The notes below the pieces were generated by a model. It was not told where the DNA came from. It saw nothing but the letters and a program-made list of their open reading frames with translations, and did not search any database. A program made the translations under genes and the position numbers. A stretch of 64,000 bases of DNA, from NCBI RefSeq assembly GCF_001907675.1, contig NZ_MPNT01000015.1:62001-126000 (forward strand). Direction: 5' to 3'. Below, piece by piece: positions 44,981-54,944 of the stretch. The DNA comes from Mycobacterium paraffinicum. GTDB taxonomy: Bacteria; Actinomycetota; Actinomycetes; Mycobacteriales; Mycobacteriaceae. The stretch's first letter is position 1. Each line of letters opens with the position of its first letter.

Positions 44981-45801
44981 GCGTTCGAGGCGAGGAAGTC
45001 GAGCAGTAGCCGGTTCACCGTTGCCGACTGCTCGATCTGCGGGCAGTGGCCGGCCTTGTCGACCACGACCGAGCGGGCGCCGTCGACCTGCTTGGCGATT
45101 TCGGCGGCCCAGCCGGCCGGCAGCAGCTTGTCGTCTCCCCCCTCGACGACCAGTGTCGGCACGCTGATGCGCTGGTAGGCCCGTGCGCTCGACGGGGTCG
45201 GGGGACGCGACGAGCCCGGGCGGCGAAACCGGGCCGCCGCCACCGCCTCCCACGCCCCCGGCGCGGTGCTCGACTCGTGGCGCCGGCCCACGTATTCCTC
45301 GTCGGCGGGGTAACCGGGGTGGTGGAACAGGGCTTCGACGATGCGTCGCATGGCCGGGAGCGTCGCGTCGTATTCCTGCAGCGCCTCGAAGTGCTCGTTC
45401 TGCTGGATCTCTCCGCCCCCGCAGATGATCGCCAGGCTGCGGGCGGGCAGCAGCGGGGTGTCCGAGGTGGCGTCGGTGAGCAGGTTGATCGCGCCCATCG
45501 AGTTGCCGACGAAGTGCGCCGACCCGACGCCGAGCAGCTCGCAGAACCGCGCCACGTGCCGGATCCGCATCCCGCGCCCGTCGACGAAATCGATGACCTT
45601 CGCCGAGTCCCCGAATCCGAGCTGGTCCGGCGCCAGCACCCGGTACCTGTCGGCTAGCGCGGCGATGTTGCGTTCCCAGCCGAGTTCGGCGCTGGCACCG
45701 AATTCACCACCGTGCAGCAGTATCACCGGTTCGCCTTCGCCGGCCTCCAGATAGCCGGTCGGCAGGCCGTCGACCAGCATGCTCTTGCGCGCGAAGCCCA
45801 T
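44977..45801 (-). CDS. meta-cleavage-product hydrolase-like alpha/beta hydrolase (2)
   Basis: This 274-residue hydrolase resembles the BphD/HsaD/MhpC group: VILLHGGEFGASAELGW, nucleophile GNSMGAINL, acid in GGDDKLLP and His in DKAGHCPQIE. These cut the C-C bond of ring-cleavage products. The ATG shares a base with the cyclase stop (TGATG). It is the last gene of the mhp-like operon, which therefore has two such hydrolases. Its stop overlaps mmcO's stop convergently. Confidence 0.87.
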   Translation of the reverse strand: MGFARKSMLVDGLPTGYLEAGEGEPVILLHGGEFGASAELGWERNIAALADRYRVLAPDQLGFGDSAKVIDFVDGRGMRIRHVARFCELLGVGSAHFVGNSMGAINLLTDATSDTPLLPARSLAIICGGGEIQQNEHFEALQEYDATLPAMRRIVEALFHHPGYPADEEYVGRRHESSTAPGAWEAVAAARFRRPGSSRPPTPSSARAYQRISVPTLVVEGGDDKLLPAGWAAEIAKQVDGARSVVVDKAGHCPQIEQSATVNRLLLDFLASNA

Positions 45802-46793
45802 CACTTGATCGCGATCGGGTTGACCGGAGAGCCGACCGCCCCGACCACCCGCAGGGGCGGCGCAATCAGCTGGAATTCGTAGACGCCGTCGGCGGCGCAG
45901 TCCTCGGCCAGCGCGGTGAGGTCCCAGTATTCGCCGAATATCATGCCCATGTCGCGCAGGCAAAGCAGGTGCAGGGGGAAGGTGATGCCGTCGATTCCGG
46001 ACACCACGTCTTCGACCTGAAGGTTGTCGGCGGCGACGGCGGCGATCTCGTGATCGTGCAGCCACTGGGCGCATCGCCAGTCCAGCCCTGAGTAGCCTTC
46101 CGCTTTGTTTCCGGTCATCAAAAACCTTGTCCACCAGCCGGTCCGGATGAGCACGATGTCGCCTCGCCCGATGGTCACGCCCTGGGCGCGGACGACGTCG
46201 TCGAGTTCCTCCGGCGAGATCGGGTTCCCGGCTTCCAGGAAGACCTCGGCGCCCCGGTGGCGAACCAGGTCCAGCAGCACACCGCGGGACGTGATGCCCT
46301 TGACGTCGACCTTGTCGATGCCGCAGTGGTAGGCGCCCATGCTGGTCACCGAATCGGCCGCGAAGCCGTTGTAGAGGTGATCGTCGTAGTAGACGTGCGA
46401 CAGCGCATCCCACTGGCTTGCCGCCTGCAGCGGCATGATGATGATGTCGTCGTTGAAGCGGAACGGGTTGTCGGCGGTCATGTAGCCACTTAGCTGCTGG
46501 GCCAACGGATTACGGGGCCACTTGGGCCCGTACTTGGCCAGCGTGTGCACATCGCCACCGTCGATGGTCATGATGTGGACCGGGTTGTGCCGGAACTCGA
46601 ACGCGCCCTGCGGACCCGAGGCGCCGAAGTCCACGCCGAGCGGAAACACCTTGCCGTGCCTGACCAGACTCGCGGCCTGGGCGACCTTGTCCGCGGTGAT
46701 GAAATTCAACGTGCCGAGCTCGTCGTCGTCGCCCCACCGTCCCCAGTTGGAGACGTCACGCGCGGCCCGCCGGAAGTCAGTCAAATCGGTCAC
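45801..46793 (-). CDS. cyclase family (kynurenine formamidase-like) hydrolase
   Basis: This 330-residue protein belongs to the PF04199 cyclase family. The canonical metal motif HxGTHxDxPxH is represented by the subgroup variant QAASQWDALSHVYY, so metal binding may be altered. Other family blocks, such as GDIVLIRTGWW, are present. It overlaps the SDR by 4 nt and the hydrolase by 1 nt. A ring-opening or dehydrating hydrolase step after aromatic cleavage is inferred. Confidence 0.83.
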   Translation of the reverse strand: MTDLTDFRRAARDVSNWGRWGDDDELGTLNFITADKVAQAASLVRHGKVFPLGVDFGASGPQGAFEFRHNPVHIMTIDGGDVHTLAKYGPKWPRNPLAQQLSGYMTADNPFRFNDDIIIMPLQAASQWDALSHVYYDDHLYNGFAADSVTSMGAYHCGIDKVDVKGITSRGVLLDLVRHRGAEVFLEAGNPISPEELDDVVRAQGVTIGRGDIVLIRTGWWTRFLMTGNKAEGYSGLDWRCAQWLHDHEIAAVAADNLQVEDVVSGIDGITFPLHLLCLRDMGMIFGEYWDLTALAEDCAADGVYEFQLIAPPLRVVGAVGSPVNPIAIK

Positions 46794-47614
46794 CGGGCTC
46801 CTTCCTGCCCTTGTAAGAGGTCGCGCGCGATCGCGGCGCCCACGTTGCCACCGTCGACCCAGACGATCTGCCCCGTGATGTAGCTGGCCGCAGCGCTATT
46901 CAAGAAGAGCAATACCGCGGCCTGCTCGCCGGGGTCGCAGACCCGGCCCAGCGGCTTGGGGATGTCGTCGAGGAAGGCCTGCCCGTACGCGGTGCGCAGC
47001 TGGTCGAGGATGGGGGTCTCGGTGACCCCCGGGCCCGTGCAGTTGATGCGGATGCCTTTGGCCCCCAGTGGCGTAGCGCTTCGCATGGTGTAGAAGATGA
47101 TCGCCTCTTTGGACAGTTGGTAGCCGTTGCCGAGGATCCCGGGGTTGGCGTCGCACCAGTCGATGCCCTCCCGCATCGTCGCGGTATTCAGCAGGGGCGC
47201 CACCGCGGCCGCGTGTTCGCGATACGCGGCCGCGGCGAGCGAGGAGACGCTCGCGATCGACGATCCCGCGGTCATTTTGCCGACGAGCGCCTCGGTGAAC
47301 TGCCGCAGGCCCAGGAAGTTGATCGTGGCGACCAGTGCGGGATCACCGATCCCGGACGAGACGCCGGCCACGTTGAAAAGCGCGTCGACCGGCCCGTCGA
47401 TCGACGCCGTGGCGTCGTCGATCGAAGCCTGGTCGGCCAGGTTCACCTCGCGAAAGTCGTTGAGCCCGAAGTCGGGTCGGCGCTTGTCCAGGCCGACGAC
47501 GTCGGCTCCGAGTTCGGTGAGTTGGCGAACCAGGTGTTCCCCGATGCCCGAGGCGCATCCGGTCACCACCGCGCGGCGGCCGTCGTAGCGCCAGAGCTCG
47601 TCGATCGATCCCAA
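46790..47614 (-). CDS. short-chain dehydrogenase/reductase (5)
   Basis: This 274-residue SDR has TGCASGIGEH, FNVAGVSSG in place of NNAG, SVSSLAA, and the catalytic pair in GYQLSKEA. The long segment between the serine and tyrosine resembles the 3-alpha-hydroxysteroid dehydrogenase-like subgroup, which would suit a steroid or cyclic substrate. It sits 31 nt after the LLM oxidoreductase and overlaps the cyclase gene by 4 nt. Confidence 0.87.
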   Translation of the reverse strand: MGSIDELWRYDGRRAVVTGCASGIGEHLVRQLTELGADVVGLDKRRPDFGLNDFREVNLADQASIDDATASIDGPVDALFNVAGVSSGIGDPALVATINFLGLRQFTEALVGKMTAGSSIASVSSLAAAAYREHAAAVAPLLNTATMREGIDWCDANPGILGNGYQLSKEAIIFYTMRSATPLGAKGIRINCTGPGVTETPILDQLRTAYGQAFLDDIPKPLGRVCDPGEQAAVLLFLNSAAASYITGQIVWVDGGNVGAAIARDLLQGQEGAR

Positions 47615-47645
47615 GGCCGTCTCCCGATTCAGCGACCTTTTGGAG

Positions 47646-48953
47646 TCACTTGTTCTGCTGCTGTTCCTTCAACCGCTGGGCCGCCTGCACCCGGCCCTCG
47701 TTGATCTCCGCCATGGCTTCGGGGATCTCGCTGGCGGTGAACTTACCGCCTCGGCCGGTGGGCAGGCCGCCGAATGCGTACTTCTCATCGAACTTCGGGG
47801 CGCTGGATCGCGGCCGCCGCGCCTCGACCTTCTCGATGACGGGTTCCAGCCGCTTGGCCTTTTCGGCCACCGCCTTGGCGTCCCGCTCGATGAATTCGGG
47901 CAGCACGTCGGAGCCCATCAGTTCGATGGATTCCATCGTGCCCTCGTGGCTGCGTGGGTTGAGCAGCAGGATGATCTCGTCGACGCCGCTTTCTTCGTAG
48001 CCGCGCAGGAATTCGCGGACGGTGGCGGGCGACCCGATCGCGCCACGCCCGGGACCGTACGCCAGCGTCGGATCTTTTTCGACCTCTTCCAGATACCGCT
48101 GCCATACCCTGGTCCGGCCGGGCGTGTGTACGCCCGTCATGTAGTAGTGCATGATTCCGAAGGAGAAGAATCCGCCGCCCTGTCCCAGCCGTTGCAGCGC
48201 CTGCTCGTCGGTTTTGGCGACCATCATCGACAGGTCACCGCCGATGGCCAGGATGTTGGGGTTGATCCGCGGTGTGACGGGCACGCCGTTCTCTTCGAAT
48301 TCCTTGTAATAGCCGTTCACCCGCTCAGTCAGCGGCCCTGGCCCGGTGTAGGCGAAACTCAGGGCACCGATGGCCTTTTGGGCCGCCATTTGCACGCTCG
48401 CCGGCCGCGTGCAGGCGACCCAGACCGGCGGGTGGGGCTTTTGGAGCGGCTTGGGAACGACGTTGCGGGCCGGCATCTGGACGTGCTCACCGTCAAAGCC
48501 GGAGAACGGCTCCTCGATCATGCAGCGGATCGAGACCTCGAGGGCCTCTTCCCACTGGGCCCGCTTGTCGGCGGGATCGATGTTGAATCCGCCGAGTTCA
48601 CCGACGGATGACGATTCCCCGGTGCCGAATTCGACTCGGCCGTTGGAGAGCAGGTCGAGGGTGGCGATGCGTTCGGCGACCCGGGCGGGGTGATTGACCA
48701 CGGGCGGCAGGTGCATGATGCCGAATCCGAGCCGGATGTTCTTGGTCCGCTGGCTGGCGGCGGCCAGGAAGATCTCCGGCGCCGTCGAGTGGCAGTATTC
48801 CTCGAGGAAGTGGTGTTCGGTCAGCCAGACGGTGGAGAAGCCCGCCTTGTCGGCGGCCTCGACCTCGTCGAGGCACTCCTGCATCATGATGTGTTCGTCG
48901 TCGGGCGCCCAGGGCCGCGGTAGGGCGAATTCGTAGAACAGGGATATCTTCAT
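47646..48953 (-). CDS. LLM-class flavin-dependent monooxygenase/oxidoreductase
   Basis: This 435-residue bacterial-luciferase-like protein has WLTEHHFLEEY, IRLGFGIMHLPPVVNHP and RVEFGTGESSS, as in FMN or F420 enzymes of this fold. A charged, coiled C-terminal tail rich in Lys/Arg/Gln (AQRLKEQQQNK) extends beyond the barrel. It starts 2 nt after the KstD-like gene stop. It may insert oxygen into a ketone (Baeyer-Villiger-like) or reduce a double bond. Confidence 0.88.
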   Translation of the reverse strand: MKISLFYEFALPRPWAPDDEHIMMQECLDEVEAADKAGFSTVWLTEHHFLEEYCHSTAPEIFLAAASQRTKNIRLGFGIMHLPPVVNHPARVAERIATLDLLSNGRVEFGTGESSSVGELGGFNIDPADKRAQWEEALEVSIRCMIEEPFSGFDGEHVQMPARNVVPKPLQKPHPPVWVACTRPASVQMAAQKAIGALSFAYTGPGPLTERVNGYYKEFEENGVPVTPRINPNILAIGGDLSMMVAKTDEQALQRLGQGGGFFSFGIMHYYMTGVHTPGRTRVWQRYLEEVEKDPTLAYGPGRGAIGSPATVREFLRGYEESGVDEIILLLNPRSHEGTMESIELMGSDVLPEFIERDAKAVAEKAKRLEPVIEKVEARRPRSSAPKFDEKYAFGGLPTGRGGKFTASEIPEAMAEINEGRVQAAQRLKEQQQNK

Positions 48954-48955
48954 CG

Positions 48956-50695
48956 TTACCTCCTATGAGAGTTAAGGGTCCGGTCGGCGGCATGTGCGGC
49001 AATGTGATTCGCGGCGACGAAGCCGAATGTCATCGCGGGCCCGATGGTCGCCCCGGCGCCGGCGTAGCTGCGTCCCATCACCGGCGCGGAGGTGTTACCC
49101 ACCGCGTACAGTCCCGCCACCACGGTGCCGTCGTCCCGTAGCACCCGCGCGTATTCGTCGGTGCTCAGGCCGCCCGACGTCCCGAGGTCGCCGAGGACGA
49201 TCCGGAACGCGTAGTAGGGCGGGTCGCCTAACGGGTACAGGTTCGGGTTGGGCAGTGTGGGATCGCCGTAGTAGTTGTCGTAGACGCTCTCGCCCCGGTG
49301 GAAATCGTCGTCGTGGCCGTTGCGGGCGAGTTCGTTGAAACGGCGGACGGTTTGGGAAAGATGGTCCGCCGGCACGTCGATGCGGGCGGCCATCTCGTCC
49401 CAGGTCGTCGCGGCCTTGACCACGCCCGATTCCAGCCACGCCGCGGGGACTTTGCGGCCGGTGGGCACGGGCGCGCCCGGGATCTTGGGTATCGGCAGGT
49501 GACCTGCGATGACGTAGCGGTTCCACGACCTGTGGTCGGTGATCAGCCAACAGGGGATGTGGGTGACCCCGGTCTGCTGTCCGTCGATCATGGCGTGGCC
49601 GAAGTCCATGTAGGGCGCCGCCTCGTTGATGAAGCGTTTGCCGTCGCCGTTGACGATGAACTGTGCCGGCATCATGCGTTCGTTGAGCATGAACTGCATC
49701 CGGCCGTCCGGCCACTGGATGGCGGGAAACCACCACGCCTCATCGAGCAACTCGACTGCGGCGCCGAGCTTTTGGGCCGCGCGGATGCCATCTCCCATCG
49801 CGGCCGGGTTGCCGAAGCTCCAGTCCTGATCCACCACGGGTAGCAGTTCCTTGCGCCAGGCCAGGTCGTGGTCGAAGCCGCCGGAGGCCAGGATGACCCC
49901 GAGACGCGCGCCGATTCGTTGTGTTTCGCCGTGCCTTTCCACGACCACGCCGATCACCGATCCGTCGGCGTCGGCGAGCAGCTCGGTCATCGGCGAGTCC
50001 AGCCACAGCGGGATCCCACGCTCGCGCATGGTCAACCTGAGGCGAGCGGCCAGCGACTGTCCGATCGCCGCCATCCGCTCGCCGAACACCCGCGCCCGGA
50101 CCATCCGCGCAATCAGCTTGACCAACACGCCCTTGCCGGCCCACGATTGCCGGATGCGGTAGAAGGTCCGAAGCTCCTTGGGCCCGAGCCAGATTCCCCT
50201 GGGCGCCAGCGCCAGCGGCTTGAGCAGTAGCTGTTCGTCGGGACCCAGCTTCCGCAGGTCGATGGGCGGGACGTTGATGGTGCTGCCGAGTTCCGATCCG
50301 CCGGGCAGTTCCGGATAGTAGTCGGCGTAGCCGGGCTTCCAGACGAACTCGCACCATCCGGAGAGCTGCTCGAGGAACCCGAGCATTTTCGGTGCGGACT
50401 CCACGTACTGCCGTATCCGCGCCTCGTCGACCAGTCCGCCGGTGATCTGGCGCAGGTAGTCGACGACGCCTTCGGGTTCCGGGGCGTAGCCCTCCCTGCG
50501 TTGGGCGGGCGCGCCGGGCACCCAGATACCGCCTCCGGACAGGGCGGTGGAGCCGCCGAAGTACGACGATTTTTCCACCACCAGCGCGTCCAGGCCGGCG
50601 GCCTGCGCGGTGAGGGCGGCCGTCATGCCGCCGCCTCCCGAACCGACGACGAGCACGTCCACAACTTGGTTGAAACGGTCTGCCGCGGTGGTCAT
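48956..50695 (-). CDS. KstD-like FAD dehydrogenase (1)
   Basis: This 579-residue flavoprotein follows 3-ketosteroid delta1-dehydrogenase: FAD site [56 protein letters not shown] and [17 protein letters not shown]. Tyrosines in the second and third blocks correspond to regions that carry catalytic tyrosines in KstD. It should introduce a double bond next to a ring ketone, possibly leading to a phenol. It overlaps mhpB by 4 nt. A fumarate reductase-like role is the alternative. Confidence 0.88.
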   Translation of the reverse strand: MTTAADRFNQVVDVLVVGSGGGGMTAALTAQAAGLDALVVEKSSYFGGSTALSGGGIWVPGAPAQRREGYAPEPEGVVDYLRQITGGLVDEARIRQYVESAPKMLGFLEQLSGWCEFVWKPGYADYYPELPGGSELGSTINVPPIDLRKLGPDEQLLLKPLALAPRGIWLGPKELRTFYRIRQSWAGKGVLVKLIARMVRARVFGERMAAIGQSLAARLRLTMRERGIPLWLDSPMTELLADADGSVIGVVVERHGETQRIGARLGVILASGGFDHDLAWRKELLPVVDQDWSFGNPAAMGDGIRAAQKLGAAVELLDEAWWFPAIQWPDGRMQFMLNERMMPAQFIVNGDGKRFINEAAPYMDFGHAMIDGQQTGVTHIPCWLITDHRSWNRYVIAGHLPIPKIPGAPVPTGRKVPAAWLESGVVKAATTWDEMAARIDVPADHLSQTVRRFNELARNGHDDDFHRGESVYDNYYGDPTLPNPNLYPLGDPPYYAFRIVLGDLGTSGGLSTDEYARVLRDDGTVVAGLYAVGNTSAPVMGRSYAGAGATIGPAMTFGFVAANHIAAHAADRTLNSHRR

Positions 50696-51642
50696 TTCGG
50701 GATGGCCGTTCTGATGGCGAATCCAGCGATAAGTTCAGGGGCCGGTTTGTAGTAGCGCCCGACGGTTTCGTACGGGCCCGCGCTCGCCAGCGCCCCGAAT
50801 GCGGCGACCCAAGTTCTGATCTCCTGGGCGGAGCTGCCGCCCTCGTGGGTGACGAACGAGTTGGACCACTGGTCGAGTTCGGCGAGCCAGCCGCCGTCGA
50901 TGATCTCGAGGAATCGCTGATCCCATACCGGGTTCAGGGGTTGCAGGTCGCTGTCACCGCTGGCGAAGCTCTTGGCCGCGTCGATCACGGCCGCCTGCCG
51001 GGCCTGCCGCTGTTCGGGCGTCATCGGCTGACCGTGCACGATGCGCTCCAACACCGGCGACGGCGCCCTCGCCGGCGTGGGCACCGGCGGGCTGTGCGAA
51101 AGCCCACCCGACCCCAGCACGAGGACCCTCTTGTCAAGCGTGGACAAGTAGCTGCCCACGGCGGTGCCGAGCGCCCGGCAACGATGTAATGGCCCCAGCG
51201 GCGCGCCGATCGCGTTGACGAAGATGGGTATCACCGGCCGCGCGGTCGCCACGCCGAACAGCTTTTCGAGCGGCTGGACGGTGCCGTGGTCCACGTCCAT
51301 GCACGCCGAGACCGCGACGTCGACCCCGGCGTCGAGCACGGCTTTCGCACACTCGGTGGCGAGCTGCTGCGGGACGTCGAGCGGGCCCGCATGGGTGCCG
51401 TAGTCCCCGACCCCGTTGGCGCCGGTGCCGATGCAGAAGGGCGGCATCAGCTTGTAGAAGAACCCGTTGTAGTGGTCCGGGGAGAAGACGACGACGAGTT
51501 CCGGGTCGTAGTCGTCGACGAATCGCCGCGCTTCGACGATGGCGCCCTCGATGTCGTCAAGCAGGTCCTGCGACGGCCCCGGAAGATTCAGGAGCGGGCT
51601 GTGCGACATACAGCACAGAGCCAGTGCCACTTTGCGGTTCAC
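50692..51642 (-). CDS. mhpB: class III extradiol dioxygenase, MhpB-like
   Basis: This 316-residue ring-cleavage dioxygenase is recognisably like E. coli MhpB (2,3-dihydroxyphenylpropionate 1,2-dioxygenase). It has [51 protein letters not shown] and [14 protein letters not shown]. The iron-binding histidines lie in the SHSP and DHYNGF motifs. GTG at 51642 or 51630 is the start; the latter has a better-spaced GAGGGGG. Its 5' end lies inside mhpA by about 86 nt. The true catechol may differ from E. coli's. Confidence 0.9.
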   Translation of the reverse strand: MNRKVALALCCMSHSPLLNLPGPSQDLLDDIEGAIVEARRFVDDYDPELVVVFSPDHYNGFFYKLMPPFCIGTGANGVGDYGTHAGPLDVPQQLATECAKAVLDAGVDVAVSACMDVDHGTVQPLEKLFGVATARPVIPIFVNAIGAPLGPLHRCRALGTAVGSYLSTLDKRVLVLGSGGLSHSPPVPTPARAPSPVLERIVHGQPMTPEQRQARQAAVIDAAKSFASGDSDLQPLNPVWDQRFLEIIDGGWLAELDQWSNSFVTHEGGSSAQEIRTWVAAFGALASAGPYETVGRYYKPAPELIAGFAIRTAIPK

Positions 51643-53278
51643 CCCCTCGCGGCGTAAGGGTGAGTGCGTCCAGCAGTGCAACGCTCAGGTCGGGGGCGCG
51701 CTGGGCAATGCAGGCGCCGGCGATGCACCGATCGGGACGCAGGAACAACACCGACTCCTGGTAGGTGTCGAACCAGGACTTGACGGCGCCACTGGGATCG
51801 CCGACGACCACCACGTCGGGATCGTCGTGTCCGGTCCAGTGCAGCTGGGTCGCGGGGCGCAAAGCAACGAACTTCGCGCCCAGCGCTTTCCAGTCCGCGA
51901 AGGCGACATCGCCGAGAATCCTGCGGGGATTGTTGTTCCAGCACAGCACGGCGAACCAGTCACCGAGGACGTCGTCCAGCAGCACATTCTGTCTCTCGCG
52001 GGTGTCGACCCGCGGCTGGATGAACAGCGTGCCCACCGGTGAATCGGCCCGGCCGGCAGTGCCGTGTACGACGGCCCCTTGTTCGTAACGCGGCATCGGT
52101 TTGAACCGCATCTCCAGCACATACCGCTTGAGCGACGGCACGATTGACGCCGACCGCACCAGCAGGTCTCGCGCACCGGCCACCCGCCGGTTGGTCGGCG
52201 AGATCACTCGACCCACCATCGTGGAAAGGTCGATCATCGCCCGCGCATGCTTGCGGCGCTCCACGTCATAGGTGTCCAGCAGCTTGTCGTCCGCGCGGCC
52301 GCTGACCACCGCCGCCAGCTTCCAACCCAGGTTGGCCGCGTCCCGGATGCCGCTGTTGTAGCCCTGCCCCTGCCACACCGGCATCAAGTGCGCGGCGTCG
52401 CCGGCCAGCAACAGCCGGCCCCTGCGAAACGCCCCGGCGATCCGGGAGTGATGCGTGTAGACGCGCCGACGGATCACGTCGACGCGGTCCGGGTGCGGCA
52501 CCATCCGGGCCAGCATCCGCGTCAGGAACGCCGGATCCTCCGCCTGCTCGTCGGTCTCGTCGGCGTGGATCATGAACTCGAACCGCCGGATTCCGTGCGC
52601 GACCGAGATCGACGCGTACGGCCGTTCGGGGTCGGCGCCGACCTCGCTGTTGGGATGGCCGAGCGGGTCGTTGGCGATGTCGACCACCAGCCAGCGCGTG
52701 GATGATGTCGTCCCGTCGAACGACACGTCCATCATGCGGCGGGTCATGCTGCGACCCCCGTCGCAGCCGACCACATAATGCGCTCGCAGGCTGGATGTTT
52801 CGTGGTCGGGCCCCCCGCCGAGCTCGACGGTCACCCCGCCGGCGTCTTCCCGGCAAGCCGTCATCGGTCGTCCCCACCACACCTCGACGTGCTCGAACCG
52901 GTCGAGACCGGCCAGCAACTCGGCGTCGACAAGGGGTTGCACGAAGCCATTGCGCTTCGGCCACCCGAAACGCGCGTCGGGCGGGGCCATTTCGGCGAGC
53001 ACGCGCCGCCTGGCGTCGACGAAACGCAGGATCTGGTTGGGCACCGTGTGCGGCACTACCCGGTCGGCCAGCCCGACCGACTGGAACGTGCGCAACGCCT
53101 CGTCGTCAAGCCCCACTCCGCGCGGATAGTCGATCAGCGTGTTCCGCTCCTCGACCAAGACCGTGCGAATTCCCTGCAGGCCAAGGATATTCGCCAAGGT
53201 CAGGCCGACCGGTCCCGCCCCGACCACGACCACGTCGGTGTCGATTCCCGCCGGCTCGCGCCCCGCGTCGACCATCAC
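51557..53278 (-). CDS. mhpA: FAD-dependent aromatic hydroxylase, MhpA-like
   Basis: This 573-residue class A flavoprotein monooxygenase has [53 protein letters not shown] and [13 protein letters not shown], all closely matching E. coli MhpA. It should hydroxylate a phenol ortho to its OH using NAD(P)H, making the catechol for the adjacent dioxygenase. GTG at 53278 overlaps the hydrolase stop (GTGA); ATG at 53275 is equally possible. The C-terminal ~25 residues overlap mhpB. Confidence 0.92.
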   Translation of the reverse strand: MMVDAGREPAGIDTDVVVVGAGPVGLTLANILGLQGIRTVLVEERNTLIDYPRGVGLDDEALRTFQSVGLADRVVPHTVPNQILRFVDARRRVLAEMAPPDARFGWPKRNGFVQPLVDAELLAGLDRFEHVEVWWGRPMTACREDAGGVTVELGGGPDHETSSLRAHYVVGCDGGRSMTRRMMDVSFDGTTSSTRWLVVDIANDPLGHPNSEVGADPERPYASISVAHGIRRFEFMIHADETDEQAEDPAFLTRMLARMVPHPDRVDVIRRRVYTHHSRIAGAFRRGRLLLAGDAAHLMPVWQGQGYNSGIRDAANLGWKLAAVVSGRADDKLLDTYDVERRKHARAMIDLSTMVGRVISPTNRRVAGARDLLVRSASIVPSLKRYVLEMRFKPMPRYEQGAVVHGTAGRADSPVGTLFIQPRVDTRERQNVLLDDVLGDWFAVLCWNNNPRRILGDVAFADWKALGAKFVALRPATQLHWTGHDDPDVVVVGDPSGAVKSWFDTYQESVLFLRPDRCIAGACIAQRAPDLSVALLDALTLTPRGGEPQSGTGSVLYVAQPAPESSGAVAGPA

Positions 53279-54138
53279 CGCCCCAGCAGGAAGTCGAGAT
53301 GCAAACGATTGAAGGTCTTGGCGTCCTCGTATTGTGGCCAGTGACCGCAGCCGGGCATCACCTCGAAGCGCGCGTTGGGGATCATCGACGCGATCCGGCG
53401 GCCCTCGGTCACGTCGGCGGTCGGGTCATCACTGGTCCACAGCACCAGCGTGGGCGCGATGATCGCACCGTACTCGTCGGAGCCGATGATGTTGCGCGCA
53501 CGGATCTCGGGGTCCTGCAACGCCATGATGTCGCGCATGGCGTCGACGAATCCCGGTTGGCGATAAACCCGTTGGCGGCTGGCGACCAAATCGGCATAGT
53601 CCTTGGACTTGTCGGCCATCAGCCACTTGATCCGCGCCTGCACCGTCTCCCAGGTCGGGTCTTCGGCGGCCGCCATGGACAGCGTGATGATCCGCTTCAT
53701 CACGACCGGGTCGGCCTGCGAGCCGCCGGCGGTGTTCAGGACGAGCCGGTCCACCACGTCCGGATGGTCGATGGCGGCGCGGGCGGCCACCCATCCGCCC
53801 AGCGATTCGCCGCTGATGCAGGCGCGATCGACACCGACGGTGCGCAGGACGGCCATCAGGTGCTCGACGTAATGGCGGACCTCCAGCGGGTGGCCCGGCT
53901 TACCGGTATAGCCGTGGCCCAGCATGTCGATGGACCAGGTCCAGAAGTGCTCGGCGTGCGCCCCGAGGTTGCGCACGTATGCCTCGGCGTGGCCGCCCGA
54001 TCCATGTAGCAGCACCAGCACCGGCTTAGCGGGGTCGCCGGCGCGCAGGTAGCGCGTACGCACACCGCCGGCGTCGAGGTAGCCCTGCTCAAACGCGACG
54101 CCCTGCAGATCGCTCCAGATGCTCTCGAACTCCGCCAC
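53275..54138 (-). CDS. meta-cleavage-product hydrolase-like alpha/beta hydrolase (1), MhpC-like
   Basis: This 287-residue hydrolase has [12 protein letters not shown], nucleophile [11 protein letters not shown], acid in SDDPTAD and His in [11 protein letters not shown]. It fits the C-C hydrolases that act after extradiol cleavage. It is the first gene of the eight-gene operon and faces the IclR gene across a 126-nt region with overlapping palindromes. The order hydrolase-hydroxylase-dioxygenase differs from E. coli mhpABC. Confidence 0.87.
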   Translation of the reverse strand: MAEFESIWSDLQGVAFEQGYLDAGGVRTRYLRAGDPAKPVLVLLHGSGGHAEAYVRNLGAHAEHFWTWSIDMLGHGYTGKPGHPLEVRHYVEHLMAVLRTVGVDRACISGESLGGWVAARAAIDHPDVVDRLVLNTAGGSQADPVVMKRIITLSMAAAEDPTWETVQARIKWLMADKSKDYADLVASRQRVYRQPGFVDAMRDIMALQDPEIRARNIIGSDEYGAIIAPTLVLWTSDDPTADVTEGRRIASMIPNARFEVMPGCGHWPQYEDAKTFNRLHLDFLLGR

Positions 54139-54193
54139 GGTTCCTCTCTGGCCGATGGGTCGGGAAATCCCGTTCTCGTTTTCGGCTTATCTG

Positions 54194-54221
54194 GTGTGCT
54201 AATATCGCACACTAATGTGCG
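54194..54221. promoter_or_regulatory. overlapping palindromes in the mhp/IclR divergent promoter
   Basis: GTGTGC-TAATATC-GCACAC (54194-54212) and CGCACA-CTAA-TGTGCG (54206-54221) are both perfect and share a half-site, followed by an AT-rich TATATATAG. This fits an IclR-type operator controlling both directions. Confidence 0.6.
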
Positions 54222-54264
54222 TTATATATAGAGCTTCGCTCTCGCGCCGAGGTCTGTCAAGGCT

Positions 54265-54930
54265 GTGACGGGCTCGCAGACACTGGCCAGGGGACTGACC
54301 GCGCTACAAACGGTGGCGGATTCCCCCGGCGGCCTCACCGTGCAACAGCTGGCCGACCAGGTCGGGGTGCATCGCACCATCGCCTATCGATTGCTGACAA
54401 CGTTGGCGGAGTTTCGGCTGGTGGCCAAGGGCGAGGACGGCCGCTACCGCCCCGCGGCCGGCCTCGCGGTTCTCGGCGCCGCATTCGACCGCAACGTGCG
54501 CCAAGTCAGTCTCCCGACGCTGCGCACCCTGGCGGACGAGCTCGGCACCACGGTCTCGTTGCTCATCGCCGAGGGTGACCAGCAGGTAGCCATCGCGGTG
54601 ATCGTGCCGAGCCATGTGGCCTACCAACTGTCCTTCCACGAAGGCAGCCGGTATCCGCTGGACCGCGGCGCCGCCGGGATCGCCTTGCTCGCCAGCATGC
54701 CGCCGCGCCCGGGCGAGCGAGACCTGGTGACTCGCGCGCGCGAGTGCGGCTGGGTGACCACCTACGGGGAGATCGAGCCGAACACCTACGGCCTGGCCGT
54801 GGCGGTGCACCGCCCGCCGCCGTCACCGCCAACCTGCATCAACCTCATCTCGCACCGAGAAGACGTCGTGATGCGCGGAAAGGATGCGGTGGTCAAAGCC
54901 GCGAGACAGTTGTCGGACCTGCTGAGCTGA
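54265..54930 (+). CDS. IclR family transcriptional regulator
   Basis: This 221-residue regulator has an IclR winged-helix segment (LTVQQLADQVGVHRTIAYRLL, then GRYRPAAGLAVLG) and a shortened effector domain (YPLDRGAAGIALLAS). E. coli MhpR, activator of the mhp genes, is also an IclR protein, which supports its role over the facing mhp-like operon. The GTG start lies 44 nt from the palindromes. The KstD-like gene starts 14 nt after its stop. Confidence 0.9.
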   Translation: MTGSQTLARGLTALQTVADSPGGLTVQQLADQVGVHRTIAYRLLTTLAEFRLVAKGEDGRYRPAAGLAVLGAAFDRNVRQVSLPTLRTLADELGTTVSLLIAEGDQQVAIAVIVPSHVAYQLSFHEGSRYPLDRGAAGIALLASMPPRPGERDLVTRARECGWVTTYGEIEPNTYGLAVAVHRPPPSPPTCINLISHREDVVMRGKDAVVKAARQLSDLLS

Positions 54931-54944
54931 AGGGGTAGCAATCC

